Assembly (NCBI RefSeq): GCF_019977195.1
Contig: NZ_AP024643.1
Coordinates: 558,001-622,000 of the forward strand
DNA: 64,000 nt
Source: Arthrobacter sp. StoSoilA2
GTDB taxonomy: Bacteria; Actinomycetota; Actinomycetes; Actinomycetales; Micrococcaceae
Direction: 5' to 3'
Shown: one piece after another, positions 51,089-60,488 of the stretch
How positions within the stretch are numbered: position 1 is the first letter of the stretch
Layout of the letters: every line of letters starts with the position of its first letter
Notes under the pieces: model-generated
What the model was told of the DNA's origin: nothing
The model's database searches: none
The model's input: only the letters and a program-made list of their open reading frames with translations
Translations under genes and position numbers: made by a program

Positions 51089-51379
51089 ATGACCGAACAC
51101 ATTGCCGAAGTATCCGCCTGTAGCGTTGGCAGCTGCGGCTTCAACCACGACGGATGCACTGCTTTTGGAATCACCATTGGTGGAAGCCAGGACCATGCAT
51201 CCTGCGCCACGTTCATCGACACCAACGCCATGGGTGGCCTTCCCAAGGTCCTCGCCCACGTGGGTGCTTGCCAGCGGTCCGAATGCATTCACAACAACAA
51301 CCTCATGTGCGAAGCCCACGACGTCAAAGTTGGTCCGGGCCGCGAGGCTGCGGACTGCCTGACCTACGAGCACGCCTGA
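51089..51379 (+). CDS. DUF1540-type Cys-rich protein
   Basis: A 96-residue protein with two DUF1540-like units. Each has the pattern Cys-x4-Cys and later Cys residues: SACSVGSCGFNHDGCTAFGI with ASCATF, then GACQRSECIHNNNLMCEAHD with DCLTY. The spacing suggests bound metal, probably zinc. AGGAGG lies 5 nt before the ATG. A rho-independent terminator follows. Function is unknown. Confidence 0.8.
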   Translation: MTEHIAEVSACSVGSCGFNHDGCTAFGITIGGSQDHASCATFIDTNAMGGLPKVLAHVGACQRSECIHNNNLMCEAHDVKVGPGREAADCLTYEHA

Positions 51380-51392
51380 CCTTACTCTCGCG

Positions 51393-51429
51393 AAGTGGGT
51401 CCGTCCTCCCGGGGGCGGGCCCACTTTTT
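51393..51429 (+). terminator. Rho-independent terminator of the DUF1540 gene
   Basis: An 11-bp stem AAGTGGGTCCG/CGGGCCCACTT with one G-U type pair is followed directly by a T-tract (51425-51429). Confidence 0.8.
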
Positions 51430-51507
51430 CGTGGCCGCCCGCCCAACTAGGTAGCAGCTGAGCGCGTTTTGACGGCTCTAAACGCGCTCTAATGCGACTC
51501 AGTTGGG

Positions 51508-52446
51508 TCAGCGGCCCACGAGGTTGGTCAAGGCCCGGCCCTCCTGGAGCGCTGAAAGGTTGGCAAGGACAAGCTTGGCTGAGCCTTTGGGGCGGTTGCC
51601 TGCCACGTGCGGGGTAATGATCAGGTTTGGGGTGCTCCAGAGCTTGGAGTGTGCGGGCAGGGGCTCCTCCTTTGTGACGTCCAGTGCAGCCGCCCGGAGG
51701 CGACCCTCGTGCAGCGCGGCTACGAGGGCATCCTCATCGACGGTGGCCCCGCGGCCCACGTTCACGAAAATGGCGGACCCAGGCAGCGCGCGCAGGAGGT
51801 CGTCGTTCAGGGCGTTGGTGGTCTCGGGGGTGGCCGGGAGGATGGATACGAGGACGTCGGTGGTTCGAAGGACGTCCGCAAGTTCCCCTGCCGCAGCGAC
51901 AGGGAAGCCGTAGCGCTCACCCCGCGAACCCGCAACGCCCGTGACGTTTGCGCCCAGGGCGGCCAGCATGGGAGCGAGTCGTCCTGCGATGGAGCCGAAC
52001 CCCCAAATGGTGACGTTCGCGCCGTCGAGCGTGTAGAGCTGCTCCGTGTCTGGACTGGACTGCGCTGCGTTGTAGGCGCGGTCCCACGTCGCGGACTTCT
52101 GGGCCTCGAGGAGCTGATCGAGCCGACGCACAGTTGCCAGGATGAGGGCAAGGGCATGCTCGGCCACGGGGCCGTCGTGGAGTGATCGCCCCGAAGTAAT
52201 GGCCACATTGTCCGCAAATCCTGCTGCCAGCACGGAATCCGGCCCTGCGGCGAGGGTCTGGACGAGTTTGAGCCGGCTCAAACGCTGGGCTGCGTCGGCC
52301 AGGTTCGCCGAGGTGTTCTGCCAAACAACCAGGACCTCGGCGTCCAGGTGCTCGTCCGGAATGGGCTGGTCGACGCGGTACACGAACACATGGTGGGCGG
52401 AGCCGGACAGGTCCAGGGTCACGGTATTGGGGACGAGGATTTTCAC
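51508..52446 (-). CDS. D-isomer-specific 2-hydroxyacid dehydrogenase
   Basis: A 312-residue NAD(P)-dependent dehydrogenase. NAD binding is at TIWGFGSIAGRLAP; the catalytic Arg is in VNVGRGATVDED, and the His in NLIITPHVAGN. The GTG at 52446 has GGAG 5 nt upstream and starts directly at VKILVPNTV. Substrate could be glyoxylate/hydroxypyruvate or another 2-oxo acid. It stands alone. Confidence 0.88.
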   Translation of the reverse strand: MKILVPNTVTLDLSGSAHHVFVYRVDQPIPDEHLDAEVLVVWQNTSANLADAAQRLSRLKLVQTLAAGPDSVLAAGFADNVAITSGRSLHDGPVAEHALALILATVRRLDQLLEAQKSATWDRAYNAAQSSPDTEQLYTLDGANVTIWGFGSIAGRLAPMLAALGANVTGVAGSRGERYGFPVAAAGELADVLRTTDVLVSILPATPETTNALNDDLLRALPGSAIFVNVGRGATVDEDALVAALHEGRLRAAALDVTKEEPLPAHSKLWSTPNLIITPHVAGNRPKGSAKLVLANLSALQEGRALTNLVGR

Positions 52447-52625
52447 TGCAGCTCCATCGCTAGAAGGTAATGCCGGTACGTCCACGAGGTTAGCCCGACA
52501 TGGGGCCGCGGGGCTTCCCCGGCTTCATCCCTAGCAATGTGACGACCAACACCATATGGTTGTAGGACGTTCGACGTGGCACGTAATACGAGGTATATCG
52601 CCGCATCGATTCGATCCCGCACCCG

Positions 52626-52682
52626 CGAGATGGCAGATAGCGCCAATGTTTGAGCCAAACATTGGCGCGAAATGCCATCTCG
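52626..52682. repeat. Palindromic repeat family B, copy 2
   Basis: A two-level palindrome. Outer arms CGAGATGGCA/TGCCATCTCG (52626-52635, 52673-52682) and inner arms GCGCCAATGTTTG/CAAACATTGGCGC (52640-52652, 52656-52668) are all perfect, with a 3-nt loop. It lies 24 bp before the sialidase start codon and is related to 40818-40874. Confidence 0.85.
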
Positions 52683-52706
52683 GCGCAGCTTCGAAAGGAC
52701 ACAAAA

Positions 52707-55631
52707 TTGCTCGCACGCATCGCAGCCACTGGAGCCCTGAGCCTGGCCCTCCTGGCCAGCCTCGGTCTTCCGGCTACGGCAGCCCCGATTCCCCCGAACA
52801 ACCCCACAGCCGCCCCTGGCAGTTTCGCCGAAGCAAATCTCGCCGCTGATCGCACGGCCGCGAACTTCTTCTACCGGATTCCTGCACTCACCTACTTGGG
52901 CAATAACGTGGTCCTGGCTGCATGGGATGGCCGTCCCGGCTCAGCCGCCGATGCTCCCAACCCGAACTCGATCGTGCAACGCCGCAGCACGGACGGCGGC
53001 CAGACGTGGGGCCCTGTGCAGGTCATTGCGGCCGGACACGTCGCCGACGCCAGCGGCCCCAAGTACGGTTACAGCGATCCCTCATACATTTACGACGCCG
53101 AGGCAGGCAAAGTCTTCGCCTTCTTCGTCTATTCCAAGGACCAAGGCTTCGGCGGCAGCCAGTTCGGCAACGACGACGCAGACCGGACCGTGATCTCCTC
53201 GGCGGTTATCGAGTCCTCTGATGGCGGCGTTACGTGGAGCCAGCCACGGCTCATCACCAATGTCACCAAGCCCGGGACCAGCAAGAGCAACCCCGTGGCT
53301 GGCGATGTACGTTCCAACTTCGCCTCTTCGGGCGAGGGCATCCAGCTCAAATACGGGCCACACAAGGGCCGCCTCATCCAGCAGTACGCCGGCGATGTCC
53401 GCCAGGCCGACGGCACCAACAAGATCCAGGCATACAGCGTCTACTCGGACGATCATGGCGTGACCTGGCACAAGGGTGCCAACGTGGGTGACCGCATGGA
53501 CGAAAACAAAACCGTTGAACTCTCCGACGGCAGAGTCCTGCTGAACTCCCGCGACAACGCCAACCAGGGCTACCGCAAGGTGGCAATCTCCACGGATGGT
53601 GGTGCCACTTACGGTCCGGTCACCCAGGAGACTGAGCTGCCGGATCCAGCCAACAACGGGGCCATCGCCAGGATGTTCCCGAATGCGGAGCAGGGTTCGG
53701 CGGACGCCAGGAAGCTGATCTTCACCAACGCAAATTCCAAGACCGGCCGCGAGAACGTCTCTGCCCGGGTATCGTGCGACGACGGCGCCACCTGGCCGGG
53801 CGTCCGAACCATTCGTTCCGGCTTCTCCGCCTACTCCACGGTGACCCTCGTAGAGGACGGCAAGTTCGGCGTCCTCTACGAGGGCAACTACACGGACAAC
53901 ATGCCCTTCGCAAAGTTCGACGACGCCTGGCTGAACTATGTCTGCGCACCGCTTTCCGTCCCTGCCATCACCACCGCTCCCGGTGCAACCCAGCAAGTCG
54001 CCGTGACGGTGACCAACCAGGAGGCCACCACGATCTCCGGCGCCAACGCCACCGTCTACACGCCGAGCGGCTGGTCGGCCACCACGGTGCCGGTTCCCGA
54101 CGTCGCGCCTGGTGCTTCGGTGACCGTCAACGTAGCGCTGACCGCTCCGGCGAACGCCAGCGGTCCGCAGAACCTTAACGCAGCATTTACGACGGCGGAC
54201 GGCAGGGTTTCGCAGTTCAGTTTCACGGCGACGGTCCCGGCGGCCCCGCAAGTGGGGCTTACCATCACAGGCTCTGCGCCTGCGCGTGACGTTGTGGCCA
54301 GCCCGTATCAGGCTGGGGAGGCACTCAGCTACTCCTTCACTGTGAAGAGCACGTCCAACGTCACGGCAAACGCCGTACCTGTTTCGGGGAGCTTCGACTC
54401 CGGTTTCCTGCCACCGACTGCACCCAACTGCCGGTTCAACAACCTGGCGGCCGGAGCCAGCTATAACTGCACTACCGCCAAGCATGTGCTGACTGCCGAG
54501 GACATCGAGCGCGGCTACTTCGTGCCCGAGGCGAGCTTTACCATTACAGCCAGTTCGACGCCGTCGCTCACCAAAACGGTTCCGTTCACCGGCGCTGCGG
54601 TGGCCCTGCGCGACGGCCTGGTGGCAGCGGACATCAGCGGGGCGCGTACCGACGTCGGGCGTGACCTCGCAACCCAGCCCTACGCAGCAGGCGACCTTTT
54701 CCCTTACGCGTTCACGGTGAAAAACACGGGTCCGCTCGTGGAGAACGTGGTGCCCACCGCCGGCAACTTCAGCCCCTTCGTCCCTGAGGGGCCCGGCAAT
54801 TGCCGTTACCTCACCCTGCCGGCCGGGCAGAGCTACCAGTGCGCCACGCCGCGCCACACCGTGACCGTTGAGGAAGCCGACCAGGGCTTCTTCGTGCCAA
54901 CCACCAGCTGGCAGGTCGGCTCGGCGGGCCAGAGCACAAGGAACTACGGGATCGACGGCGGCGAGGTGGACTTGAAAGTCCGGGAACCGAAGCTTGAAGG
55001 AACGGTTTCCGCGGTCTGGGAAGACGCCGACGGTGACCGCTTCGCCAGCGCAGGCGATCCTGTGACGTACACCTACACCGTGGGCAACGCAGGCAATGTG
55101 GCGCTGACGGGCCTTGAGGCAACAGGGTCTGGAATCACTGAAACTGCCCTGCCCATTGGCGGCACGGCGACGGCCACGCGTGTCCATGTGCTTACCGCCG
55201 GGGACGTCGCAGCCGGAAGCCTCGCCGCCGTAACTTTCGATGTGACGGCGCACAACGGCACCAAGGAAGTGGCCGCCACTGCCGAAGGCGACGCGCTGGC
55301 CCTCAACGTCCAGCCCGCAAAGCCGGACACCGAGCCCGCACTGAGCATCCAGGACTTCGATGGCCAAACGGCGTCGTTTGATCTGGGCACGGGGGAGAAG
55401 TATCGCAATGGCCAGAAAGTGACTTTGAAGGGCTTGGAATACGGGCAGTGGTACTACGTATATCTGAACAAGCACAGTTACCGGCTCGGATGGATCTTTC
55501 CCACCACGGATAACACCGTGGAATTCATTCTTCCATCGGATGTAAATAACGGCCGCGACGATGTTGTGGTCCTGGATAAGGACGGTACGCAGGTCTCGTT
55601 TGATCGCCTGCAGGTGACGCCAAAGGGCTAG
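52707..55631 (+). CDS. Secreted GH33 exo-alpha-sialidase with C-terminal accessory domains
   Basis: A 974-residue exported enzyme that cleaves terminal sialic acids. The signal peptide is residues 1-26. The catalytic domain (about 45-430) has YRIP (56-59) with the sialate-binding Arg, WDGRPGSAADAPNPNSIVQR as in NedA-type sialidases, and five Asp boxes such as STDGGQTW, SSDGGVTW and SDDHGVTW. The nucleophilic Tyr is probably in GVLYEGNY. A NEW3-like domain (about 430-520), two similar Cys-containing repeats and a final beta domain follow. There is no LPXTG or membrane anchor. The TTG at 52707 has AAAGGA 7 nt upstream; longer starts would lie inside the palindromic repeat. Confidence 0.9.
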   Translation: MLARIAATGALSLALLASLGLPATAAPIPPNNPTAAPGSFAEANLAADRTAANFFYRIPALTYLGNNVVLAAWDGRPGSAADAPNPNSIVQRRSTDGGQTWGPVQVIAAGHVADASGPKYGYSDPSYIYDAEAGKVFAFFVYSKDQGFGGSQFGNDDADRTVISSAVIESSDGGVTWSQPRLITNVTKPGTSKSNPVAGDVRSNFASSGEGIQLKYGPHKGRLIQQYAGDVRQADGTNKIQAYSVYSDDHGVTWHKGANVGDRMDENKTVELSDGRVLLNSRDNANQGYRKVAISTDGGATYGPVTQETELPDPANNGAIARMFPNAEQGSADARKLIFTNANSKTGRENVSARVSCDDGATWPGVRTIRSGFSAYSTVTLVEDGKFGVLYEGNYTDNMPFAKFDDAWLNYVCAPLSVPAITTAPGATQQVAVTVTNQEATTISGANATVYTPSGWSATTVPVPDVAPGASVTVNVALTAPANASGPQNLNAAFTTADGRVSQFSFTATVPAAPQVGLTITGSAPARDVVASPYQAGEALSYSFTVKSTSNVTANAVPVSGSFDSGFLPPTAPNCRFNNLAAGASYNCTTAKHVLTAEDIERGYFVPEASFTITASSTPSLTKTVPFTGAAVALRDGLVAADISGARTDVGRDLATQPYAAGDLFPYAFTVKNTGPLVENVVPTAGNFSPFVPEGPGNCRYLTLPAGQSYQCATPRHTVTVEEADQGFFVPTTSWQVGSAGQSTRNYGIDGGEVDLKVREPKLEGTVSAVWEDADGDRFASAGDPVTYTYTVGNAGNVALTGLEATGSGITETALPIGGTATATRVHVLTAGDVAAGSLAAVTFDVTAHNGTKEVAATAEGDALALNVQPAKPDTEPALSIQDFDGQTASFDLGTGEKYRNGQKVTLKGLEYGQWYYVYLNKHSYRLGWIFPTTDNTVEFILPSDVNNGRDDVVVLDKDGTQVSFDRLQVTPKG

Positions 55632-55643
55632 AGGCAGAGCCTG

Positions 55644-55690
55644 GGCAAAACAGCGGACCACAGAAAGTTTCCTGCGGTCCGCTGTTTGCC
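55644..55690 (+). terminator. Terminator after the sialidase gene
   Basis: The arms GGCAAAACAGCGGACC and GGTCCGCTGTTTGCC pair with one bulged A and are extended inward by CAG/CTG. The hairpin begins 12 bp after the stop. Confidence 0.7.
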
Positions 55691-55890
55691 GTCATATGAC
55701 CTGAATTTGGTGCGGCGACAAGACAAATTTCCCGAAATGTGCTGTATGTCATATTTTGCTCTCAGTCTGTACTCTGTGACTCGACTGGTTGCGCATTTTT
55801 GACAAGACCTGTCACGAACGCAGCGATTCAAATGTTGACAGACCCAGGCGATGGAGCCCGGGCCTCACTCAGTGAAAGGTGCCATCACTC

Positions 55891-58800
55891 GTGAAATCAC
55901 AAGGAAAGAGCTTCGTCAGAAGCGGGGGGCTTCGAAAGGCAGCGGCTCTGGCCGTGGGCTTGCCATTGCTGCTCTCTTCCATGGCGTTGCCGGCCCAGGC
56001 AGCTCCCTCCCCGGAGACCGTGTCCGGGAATCCGGCAGGCGTGGCCAAGAAGAACCTTGACCCCAGCGCCTACAAGGACGGCCGCTACATGGTTGTCCTG
56101 GCAGAAAAGCCTGCGGCTACATACGACGGCGGTACGCCGGGTTTTGCGCCCACCAAGCCGGAAGAGGGCAAGAAGCTCGATTCCGGCAGCGTCGAGGTGA
56201 AGGAATACCAGGAACACCTGCAACAGGCGCAGCAGGACGTTGCGCAGCAGGAAAACGTCACCATCGAACGTGACTTCACCACCGCCGTCAACGGTTTCAG
56301 CGCCAACCTGACGGCAGAGCAGGCCATCAACCTCGCCAAGGACCCCAAGGTCCTGATGGTCGCACCGGACACTCAATACGCACCTGACTACTCCACCACC
56401 GATTTCCTGAAACTCAGCGGGCCCAACGGCACCTGGGCAACGCAATACGGTGGCCAGGAGAACGCCGGAAAGGGCACAGTTGTTGGTGTCATCGACACCG
56501 GATATACCCCCTCCAATCCCTTTTTCGCAGGCGATCCGGTCGGTCCGCTGGTCGGCGACCCCCAGGTGGGCGTCCCTTACCGGACCGCTGACGGCAAGAT
56601 CGCGATGCTGAAGGCAGATGGCGATACGTTCGTCGGCGAATGCCAGCCCGGTACGGACACAGGCGCCAGCTACGACGGCAGTGCCTGCAACTCCAAAGTA
56701 CTCAGCACCCACTACTTCGCGGATGGCTTCCTGGGAAGTGTTCCCCCGGAAAACCGTGCCCCCGAGGAAGTCATCTCGCCCGTAGACGTGGACAGCCACG
56801 GCACCCACACCGCAAGCACAGCGGCAGGTAACGGCAACGTCGACGCCGTGGTGGACGGCCGCAGCTTCGGTATCACCAGCGGCATCGCACCCGCCGCCAA
56901 ACTCTCCATCTACAAGGTCTGCTGGGAAGACACAGATCCCACGACGGGCGGATGCTACGGCTCCGCATCTGTTGACGCAATCGAACAGGCCATCCTGGAC
57001 GGCGTGGATGTGCTGAACTACTCCATCTCCGGTTCCACCACGACCACTACCGATCCCGTATCGCTGGCTTTCCTGTCTGCTGCGTCGGCCGGGATTTTCG
57101 TGGCAACCTCTGCCGGGAACTCCGGACCAACGGCCAGCACCGTCAATCACGGAGCACCCTGGTTGACCACTGTGGCTGCGACCTCTTTCTCGCAGGAACT
57201 GCAAGGCACCGTTGAATTCTCCGATGGCAGCAAATTCCGCGGAGCGAGCATCATGAACCACGAGGTGAGCGGGGCCGGCGTCGTGCTTTCCACCAACGCT
57301 GCAAGCGGTGAAGGCAACGCAGCGCTGTGTGCTCCCGGCTCGCTGGATCCGGCCAAGGTGACCGGCAAGGTTGTTGTCTGTGACCGTGGCGTGGTTGACC
57401 GCACCGCCAAGAGCGCGGAGATCCTTCGGGCCGGTGGCGTCGGAATGATCCTGGTGAACCTGGTGGAATCATCGTTGGACACGGACAAGCATGCTGTTCC
57501 AACAGTCCATGTGAATCCTCCAGCCACGCAGGCCATCAAGGACAAGGTGACGGCCAACCCCGCCATCACTGTGTCCCTGCTGGACCACGACACCACAGGC
57601 CTGCCCCTTGAGGCGCAGCCGCAGATCGCCGGATTCTCGTCCCGCGGTCCCTTGCTGGCAACGGATTCAGACCTTCTGAAGCCCGACGTATCAGCACCCG
57701 GCGTCGCTATCCTCGCCGGCGTTTCACCCATCGGAACCGGTGGAGACAACTTTGGATTCCTGTCGGGAACGTCCATGGCTTCCCCGCACGTGGCCGGTTT
57801 CGGCGCCCTGATCCTGGCCAAGAACCCGAAGTGGTCCCCGGCAACGGTGAAGTCGGCCATGATGACCACGGCCGGTCCGGTGAAGCTGGCCAACGGCGCC
57901 ATCAACAAAGATGTCTTCGCCACCGGCGCAGGCCAGGTCGATCCCGCCAAGGTCCTCAGCCCCGGCTTGGTTTACGACGCCACCATCGAGGACTATCTCA
58001 AATTCGTTCAGGGCACGGGCATGGACCTCGGTATTGAGGGACTGGGCACAACGCAGCCGCGGGACATGAACGTCCCCTCGTTTGCGCTGGGCAACCTCGC
58101 CGGCAAGATCGAGGTCACGCGTACAGTTACCGCCCTGACGCCAGGCCTCTACCGCGCCTCCGTCAACGTTCCCGGTGTCAATGTCAAGGTCACCCCATCC
58201 GTGCTGAACTTTGGCGCTGCGGGTGAAAAGAAGACGTTCAAGGTGCAGTTCGAGAACAACAATGCAGCCTTGGGCAAGTTCGCCATGGGTTCACTCACCT
58301 GGCAGGGCGCAAACAAGACCGTCACCTCGCCCATTGCCGTCCGTCCGCAGTCAGTCATCGCGGATAAGGCCATGGCGTTCACGGGAACGGGCCCCAACGG
58401 CTCGGCGGCCATCAACATCGTCTCCGGCACCAATGCACCGGTGGGAGTCACGGTTGATGGGCTTTCCAAGGCGGATTCCTCAGCAATTGAACTGGTTCCG
58501 GGACCCTTTGCCGGTGAGACCAACGCCTCGAACTTCGTCAAGAAGGTGACGGTGGGGGAGAACAGCGCCTTGGCCAAGTTCTCCGTCATATCCTCGGACG
58601 AAGCCGCGGACTTCGACATGCTCGTCCTGACCCCGTCGGGCCAGCAGCTCCCGTCCGCGACCGCCTCGGCCAGCGAATCCGTCACCGTGGCCGATCCCGA
58701 GCCAGGCGACTACTACGTTTTCGCCAACCTTTACGCGAGCCCCAACAACCAGCCCACCAAGGCAACAGTTGATGCCGCGGTCCTGGGGGCCAACGAGGGC

Positions 58801-59058
58801 AACGCCACGGTGACGCCCAACCCGATCCGAGTCGCCAACGGCAAGGCCGGCACCATCTCGCTGAACTGGACCAACCTTACGCCGGGCTCCTACATTGGAC
58901 GCCTGACGTTCGAGGGCACCAGCGAACCCAGCTTCGTCACGGTAGTGGTGGGTCCTGCCGGTGCCGCGGTTGTTCCGGATAACGAGAACCCAACGAAGGG
59001 AAAGCAGGACACGAAGATCCGCGCAGACGAGCCAACGCAAAGCAGTAACGCAAGCTAG
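55891..59058 (+). CDS. Secreted S8 subtilisin-like serine protease
   Basis: A 1055-residue exported protease. The signal peptide ends at AQA (about residue 37); an inhibitor_I9 propeptide follows (YMVVLAEKPAATYDGG to ANLTAEQAI). The S8 domain has the catalytic Asp in VVGVIDTGYTP (about 200), His in DVDSHGTHTAS (about 300) and Ser in SGTSMASPHVAG (about 627). A PA domain (VTGKVVVCDRGVVDR) is inserted before the Ser, as in cucumisin-like proteases. The C-terminal 350 residues are Fn3-like with no anchor. The GTG at 55891 follows AAAGGTG; a GTG four codons earlier is possible. SSI-like inhibitor genes lie just downstream. Confidence 0.9.
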   Translation: MKSQGKSFVRSGGLRKAAALAVGLPLLLSSMALPAQAAPSPETVSGNPAGVAKKNLDPSAYKDGRYMVVLAEKPAATYDGGTPGFAPTKPEEGKKLDSGSVEVKEYQEHLQQAQQDVAQQENVTIERDFTTAVNGFSANLTAEQAINLAKDPKVLMVAPDTQYAPDYSTTDFLKLSGPNGTWATQYGGQENAGKGTVVGVIDTGYTPSNPFFAGDPVGPLVGDPQVGVPYRTADGKIAMLKADGDTFVGECQPGTDTGASYDGSACNSKVLSTHYFADGFLGSVPPENRAPEEVISPVDVDSHGTHTASTAAGNGNVDAVVDGRSFGITSGIAPAAKLSIYKVCWEDTDPTTGGCYGSASVDAIEQAILDGVDVLNYSISGSTTTTTDPVSLAFLSAASAGIFVATSAGNSGPTASTVNHGAPWLTTVAATSFSQELQGTVEFSDGSKFRGASIMNHEVSGAGVVLSTNAASGEGNAALCAPGSLDPAKVTGKVVVCDRGVVDRTAKSAEILRAGGVGMILVNLVESSLDTDKHAVPTVHVNPPATQAIKDKVTANPAITVSLLDHDTTGLPLEAQPQIAGFSSRGPLLATDSDLLKPDVSAPGVAILAGVSPIGTGGDNFGFLSGTSMASPHVAGFGALILAKNPKWSPATVKSAMMTTAGPVKLANGAINKDVFATGAGQVDPAKVLSPGLVYDATIEDYLKFVQGTGMDLGIEGLGTTQPRDMNVPSFALGNLAGKIEVTRTVTALTPGLYRASVNVPGVNVKVTPSVLNFGAAGEKKTFKVQFENNNAALGKFAMGSLTWQGANKTVTSPIAVRPQSVIADKAMAFTGTGPNGSAAINIVSGTNAPVGVTVDGLSKADSSAIELVPGPFAGETNASNFVKKVTVGENSALAKFSVISSDEAADFDMLVLTPSGQQLPSATASASESVTVADPEPGDYYVFANLYASPNNQPTKATVDAAVLGANEGNATVTPNPIRVANGKAGTISLNWTNLTPGSYIGRLTFEGTSEPSFVTVVVGPAGAAVVPDNENPTKGKQDTKIRADEPTQSSNAS

Positions 59059-59070
59059 CTCGTCGAAATC

Positions 59071-59110
59071 ACAGCAGTGGCCGGTGGATGATTCCGCCGG
59101 CCACTGCTGT
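59071..59110. terminator. Bidirectional terminator between protease and SSI-like gene
   Basis: A perfect 14-bp stem ACAGCAGTGGCCGG/CCGGCCACTGCTGT with a 12-nt loop lies between the convergent genes and is followed by TTT. Confidence 0.75.
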
Positions 59111-59126
59111 TTCGTCCGGGGTGTAC

Positions 59127-59516
59127 CTAGATGGCGCCGGTTGACGCTCCCGCGCCGCCCAGGAGGGGCGCCATGGCCCGCCAGCGTGCGATCTCGCAGC
59201 CATCGGTCCGGCTGAGCTTGCTGTGGACCTTCCGCCCACGGAACCAACCTGTCACCAGGGCCACCTGCGGGCCCCCGTACTGTTGCGTGCAGATCCGGTC
59301 CGGACGCGGAACCGGGAAGAACACTTCCTCACCAAACTGCTCGACGGCGGCAAGGGCTGCCGCTGCGTCCGGCAGGTTCGAGTCGATCGAGCCCGGCTCC
59401 GGAGACAGAATGCCCTTCGCGGACCGCAGATAGAACTCAGTAGGCGCGGCGCCAGGTGCCTCTGTCAGCGTGACGGTGAGGTCGACGTCGTACTCGCTGC
59501 TGTCGGGAGAAAGCAT
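59127..59516 (-). CDS. SSI-like protein without signal peptide
   Basis: A 129-residue protein whose C-terminal half matches the exported SSI-like protein at 60475-61089: CTQQYGGPQVALVTG, then SRTDGCEIARW. Cys76 and Cys107 correspond to the second SSI disulfide, 31 residues apart. The first disulfide is missing (FYLRSAKG and AAAALAAVE replace the Cys positions). There is no signal peptide, so it should stay in the cytoplasm. AAAGG precedes the ATG. It may be an intracellular decoy or an unrelated use of the fold; inhibition is not shown. Confidence 0.68.
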   Translation of the reverse strand: MLSPDSSEYDVDLTVTLTEAPGAAPTEFYLRSAKGILSPEPGSIDSNLPDAAAALAAVEQFGEEVFFPVPRPDRICTQQYGGPQVALVTGWFRGRKVHSKLSRTDGCEIARWRAMAPLLGGAGASTGAI

Positions 59517-59573
59517 GGTTACCTTTCGCTGGTGGCGGCGGGTGCTTGCGGCAAGAGTCCCGCGAGACGTTCC

Positions 59574-60488
59574 CTACAGAAGCGGTTCGATTGCCTGAAG
59601 CACGCGGGCCCGCAGCGTCTGGGATTCGGCTGCAAAAGCCCGCTGGTACTCAACGTACTCGGCCTTGCCCTGCGGTGTCTCGATCCTGATGGGCGGGTAG
59701 CCCCATTCTTCGAGGTCGTAAGGGGAAGCCTGCATGTCCATGGTCCGGATCCGCCACGAAAGTTCGAAGCAGTCCATCACCAGCTCGCTGGACAGCGCCG
59801 GAGTCAGTTTGTAGGCCCATTTGTACAGGTCCATGTTGGCGTGCAGGCAGCCCGGTTGTTCCATGGTGCGCTGGTTCCCACGTGTGGGAGTGAGCTCGTT
59901 GAGCGGGACGGCGTCCGGTGTGTAGAAGCGGAAGGCATCGAAGTGGGAACAGCGGATACGGTTCTGCTCCACCACGGTGTCAGTGCCCTCCGCGCCAAGC
60001 CGTAGTTTCAAGTATTCGTGCCGCAACTCGAATTTCTCCTGCCGGTACACCATGGCCCACTCATGGAGGCCGAAGCAGCCGAACTGGCCCGGGCGCTTCG
60101 CGGTGCCGCTGAGGATGATGCCAGCGAAACTGACGGCCTCGGCGCGTTGGGCCATGAAACTGTCCCTGTCAAAGGTGACGGCGGGCGTACCTGGCTGCAG
60201 TCCGACGGCGGCGAGGTCGCCGTCGTCGAGCACGCGGTAGAACTTCCAGCCGGCGCGCTCAAAGACGCGCTCGCCGCTCAGCACTACGCCGTGACCGGGA
60301 TGCCAGCGCAGCAATTGACCGGGTTTCTGGGTGTAATACGTGAAGAGGAAGTCCTCCACGGGGTGTTTCTTTCCTGCCGACCGGCGGGCCAAATATGGGT
60401 CTGCGTAGCGTGCGACCCGCGCATGATGTGCTGCCTCCATCCCGAGCCACTGCTCTTGGGGGAGGTGCCGCGGCCTAAGCTGCTCCAC
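59574..60488 (-). CDS. Conserved actinobacterial protein often labelled 3-methyladenine DNA glycosylase
   Basis: A 304-residue protein resembling actinobacterial proteins carrying that label, with ARRSAGKKHPVEDFLFTYYT followed by a LRWHPGHG segment and a conserved EQPGCLHANMDLYKWAYKL. It shows no motif that I recognise from AlkA, Tag or AAG glycosylases, so the label is doubtful. The GTG at 60488 overlaps the preceding SSI-like gene by 14 nt and fits the family N-terminus; an ATG at 60518 is the main alternative. No clear ribosome site is seen, so translation is probably coupled. Confidence 0.65.
   Translation of the reverse strand: MEQLRPRHLPQEQWLGMEAAHHARVARYADPYLARRSAGKKHPVEDFLFTYYTQKPGQLLRWHPGHGVVLSGERVFERAGWKFYRVLDDGDLAAVGLQPGTPAVTFDRDSFMAQRAEAVSFAGIILSGTAKRPGQFGCFGLHEWAMVYRQEKFELRHEYLKLRLGAEGTDTVVEQNRIRCSHFDAFRFYTPDAVPLNELTPTRGNQRTMEQPGCLHANMDLYKWAYKLTPALSSELVMDCFELSWRIRTMDMQASPYDLEEWGYPPIRIETPQGKAEYVEYQRAFAAESQTLRARVLQAIEPLL

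Noticed and set aside
53082..55661. 859-codon open frame antisense to the sialidase
   Set aside because: It mirrors the sialidase codons, has no recognisable domain or ribosome site, and such frames are common in high-GC DNA. The Asp boxes and signal peptide lie on the plus strand.
55897..57261. 454-codon frame antisense to the subtilase
   Set aside because: Shadow of the protease gene; Gly/Val-rich translation without motifs.
59574..60488. True 3-methyladenine DNA glycosylase
   Set aside because: The name is attached to similar actinobacterial proteins, but no helix-hairpin-helix, Tag or AAG motif is visible.
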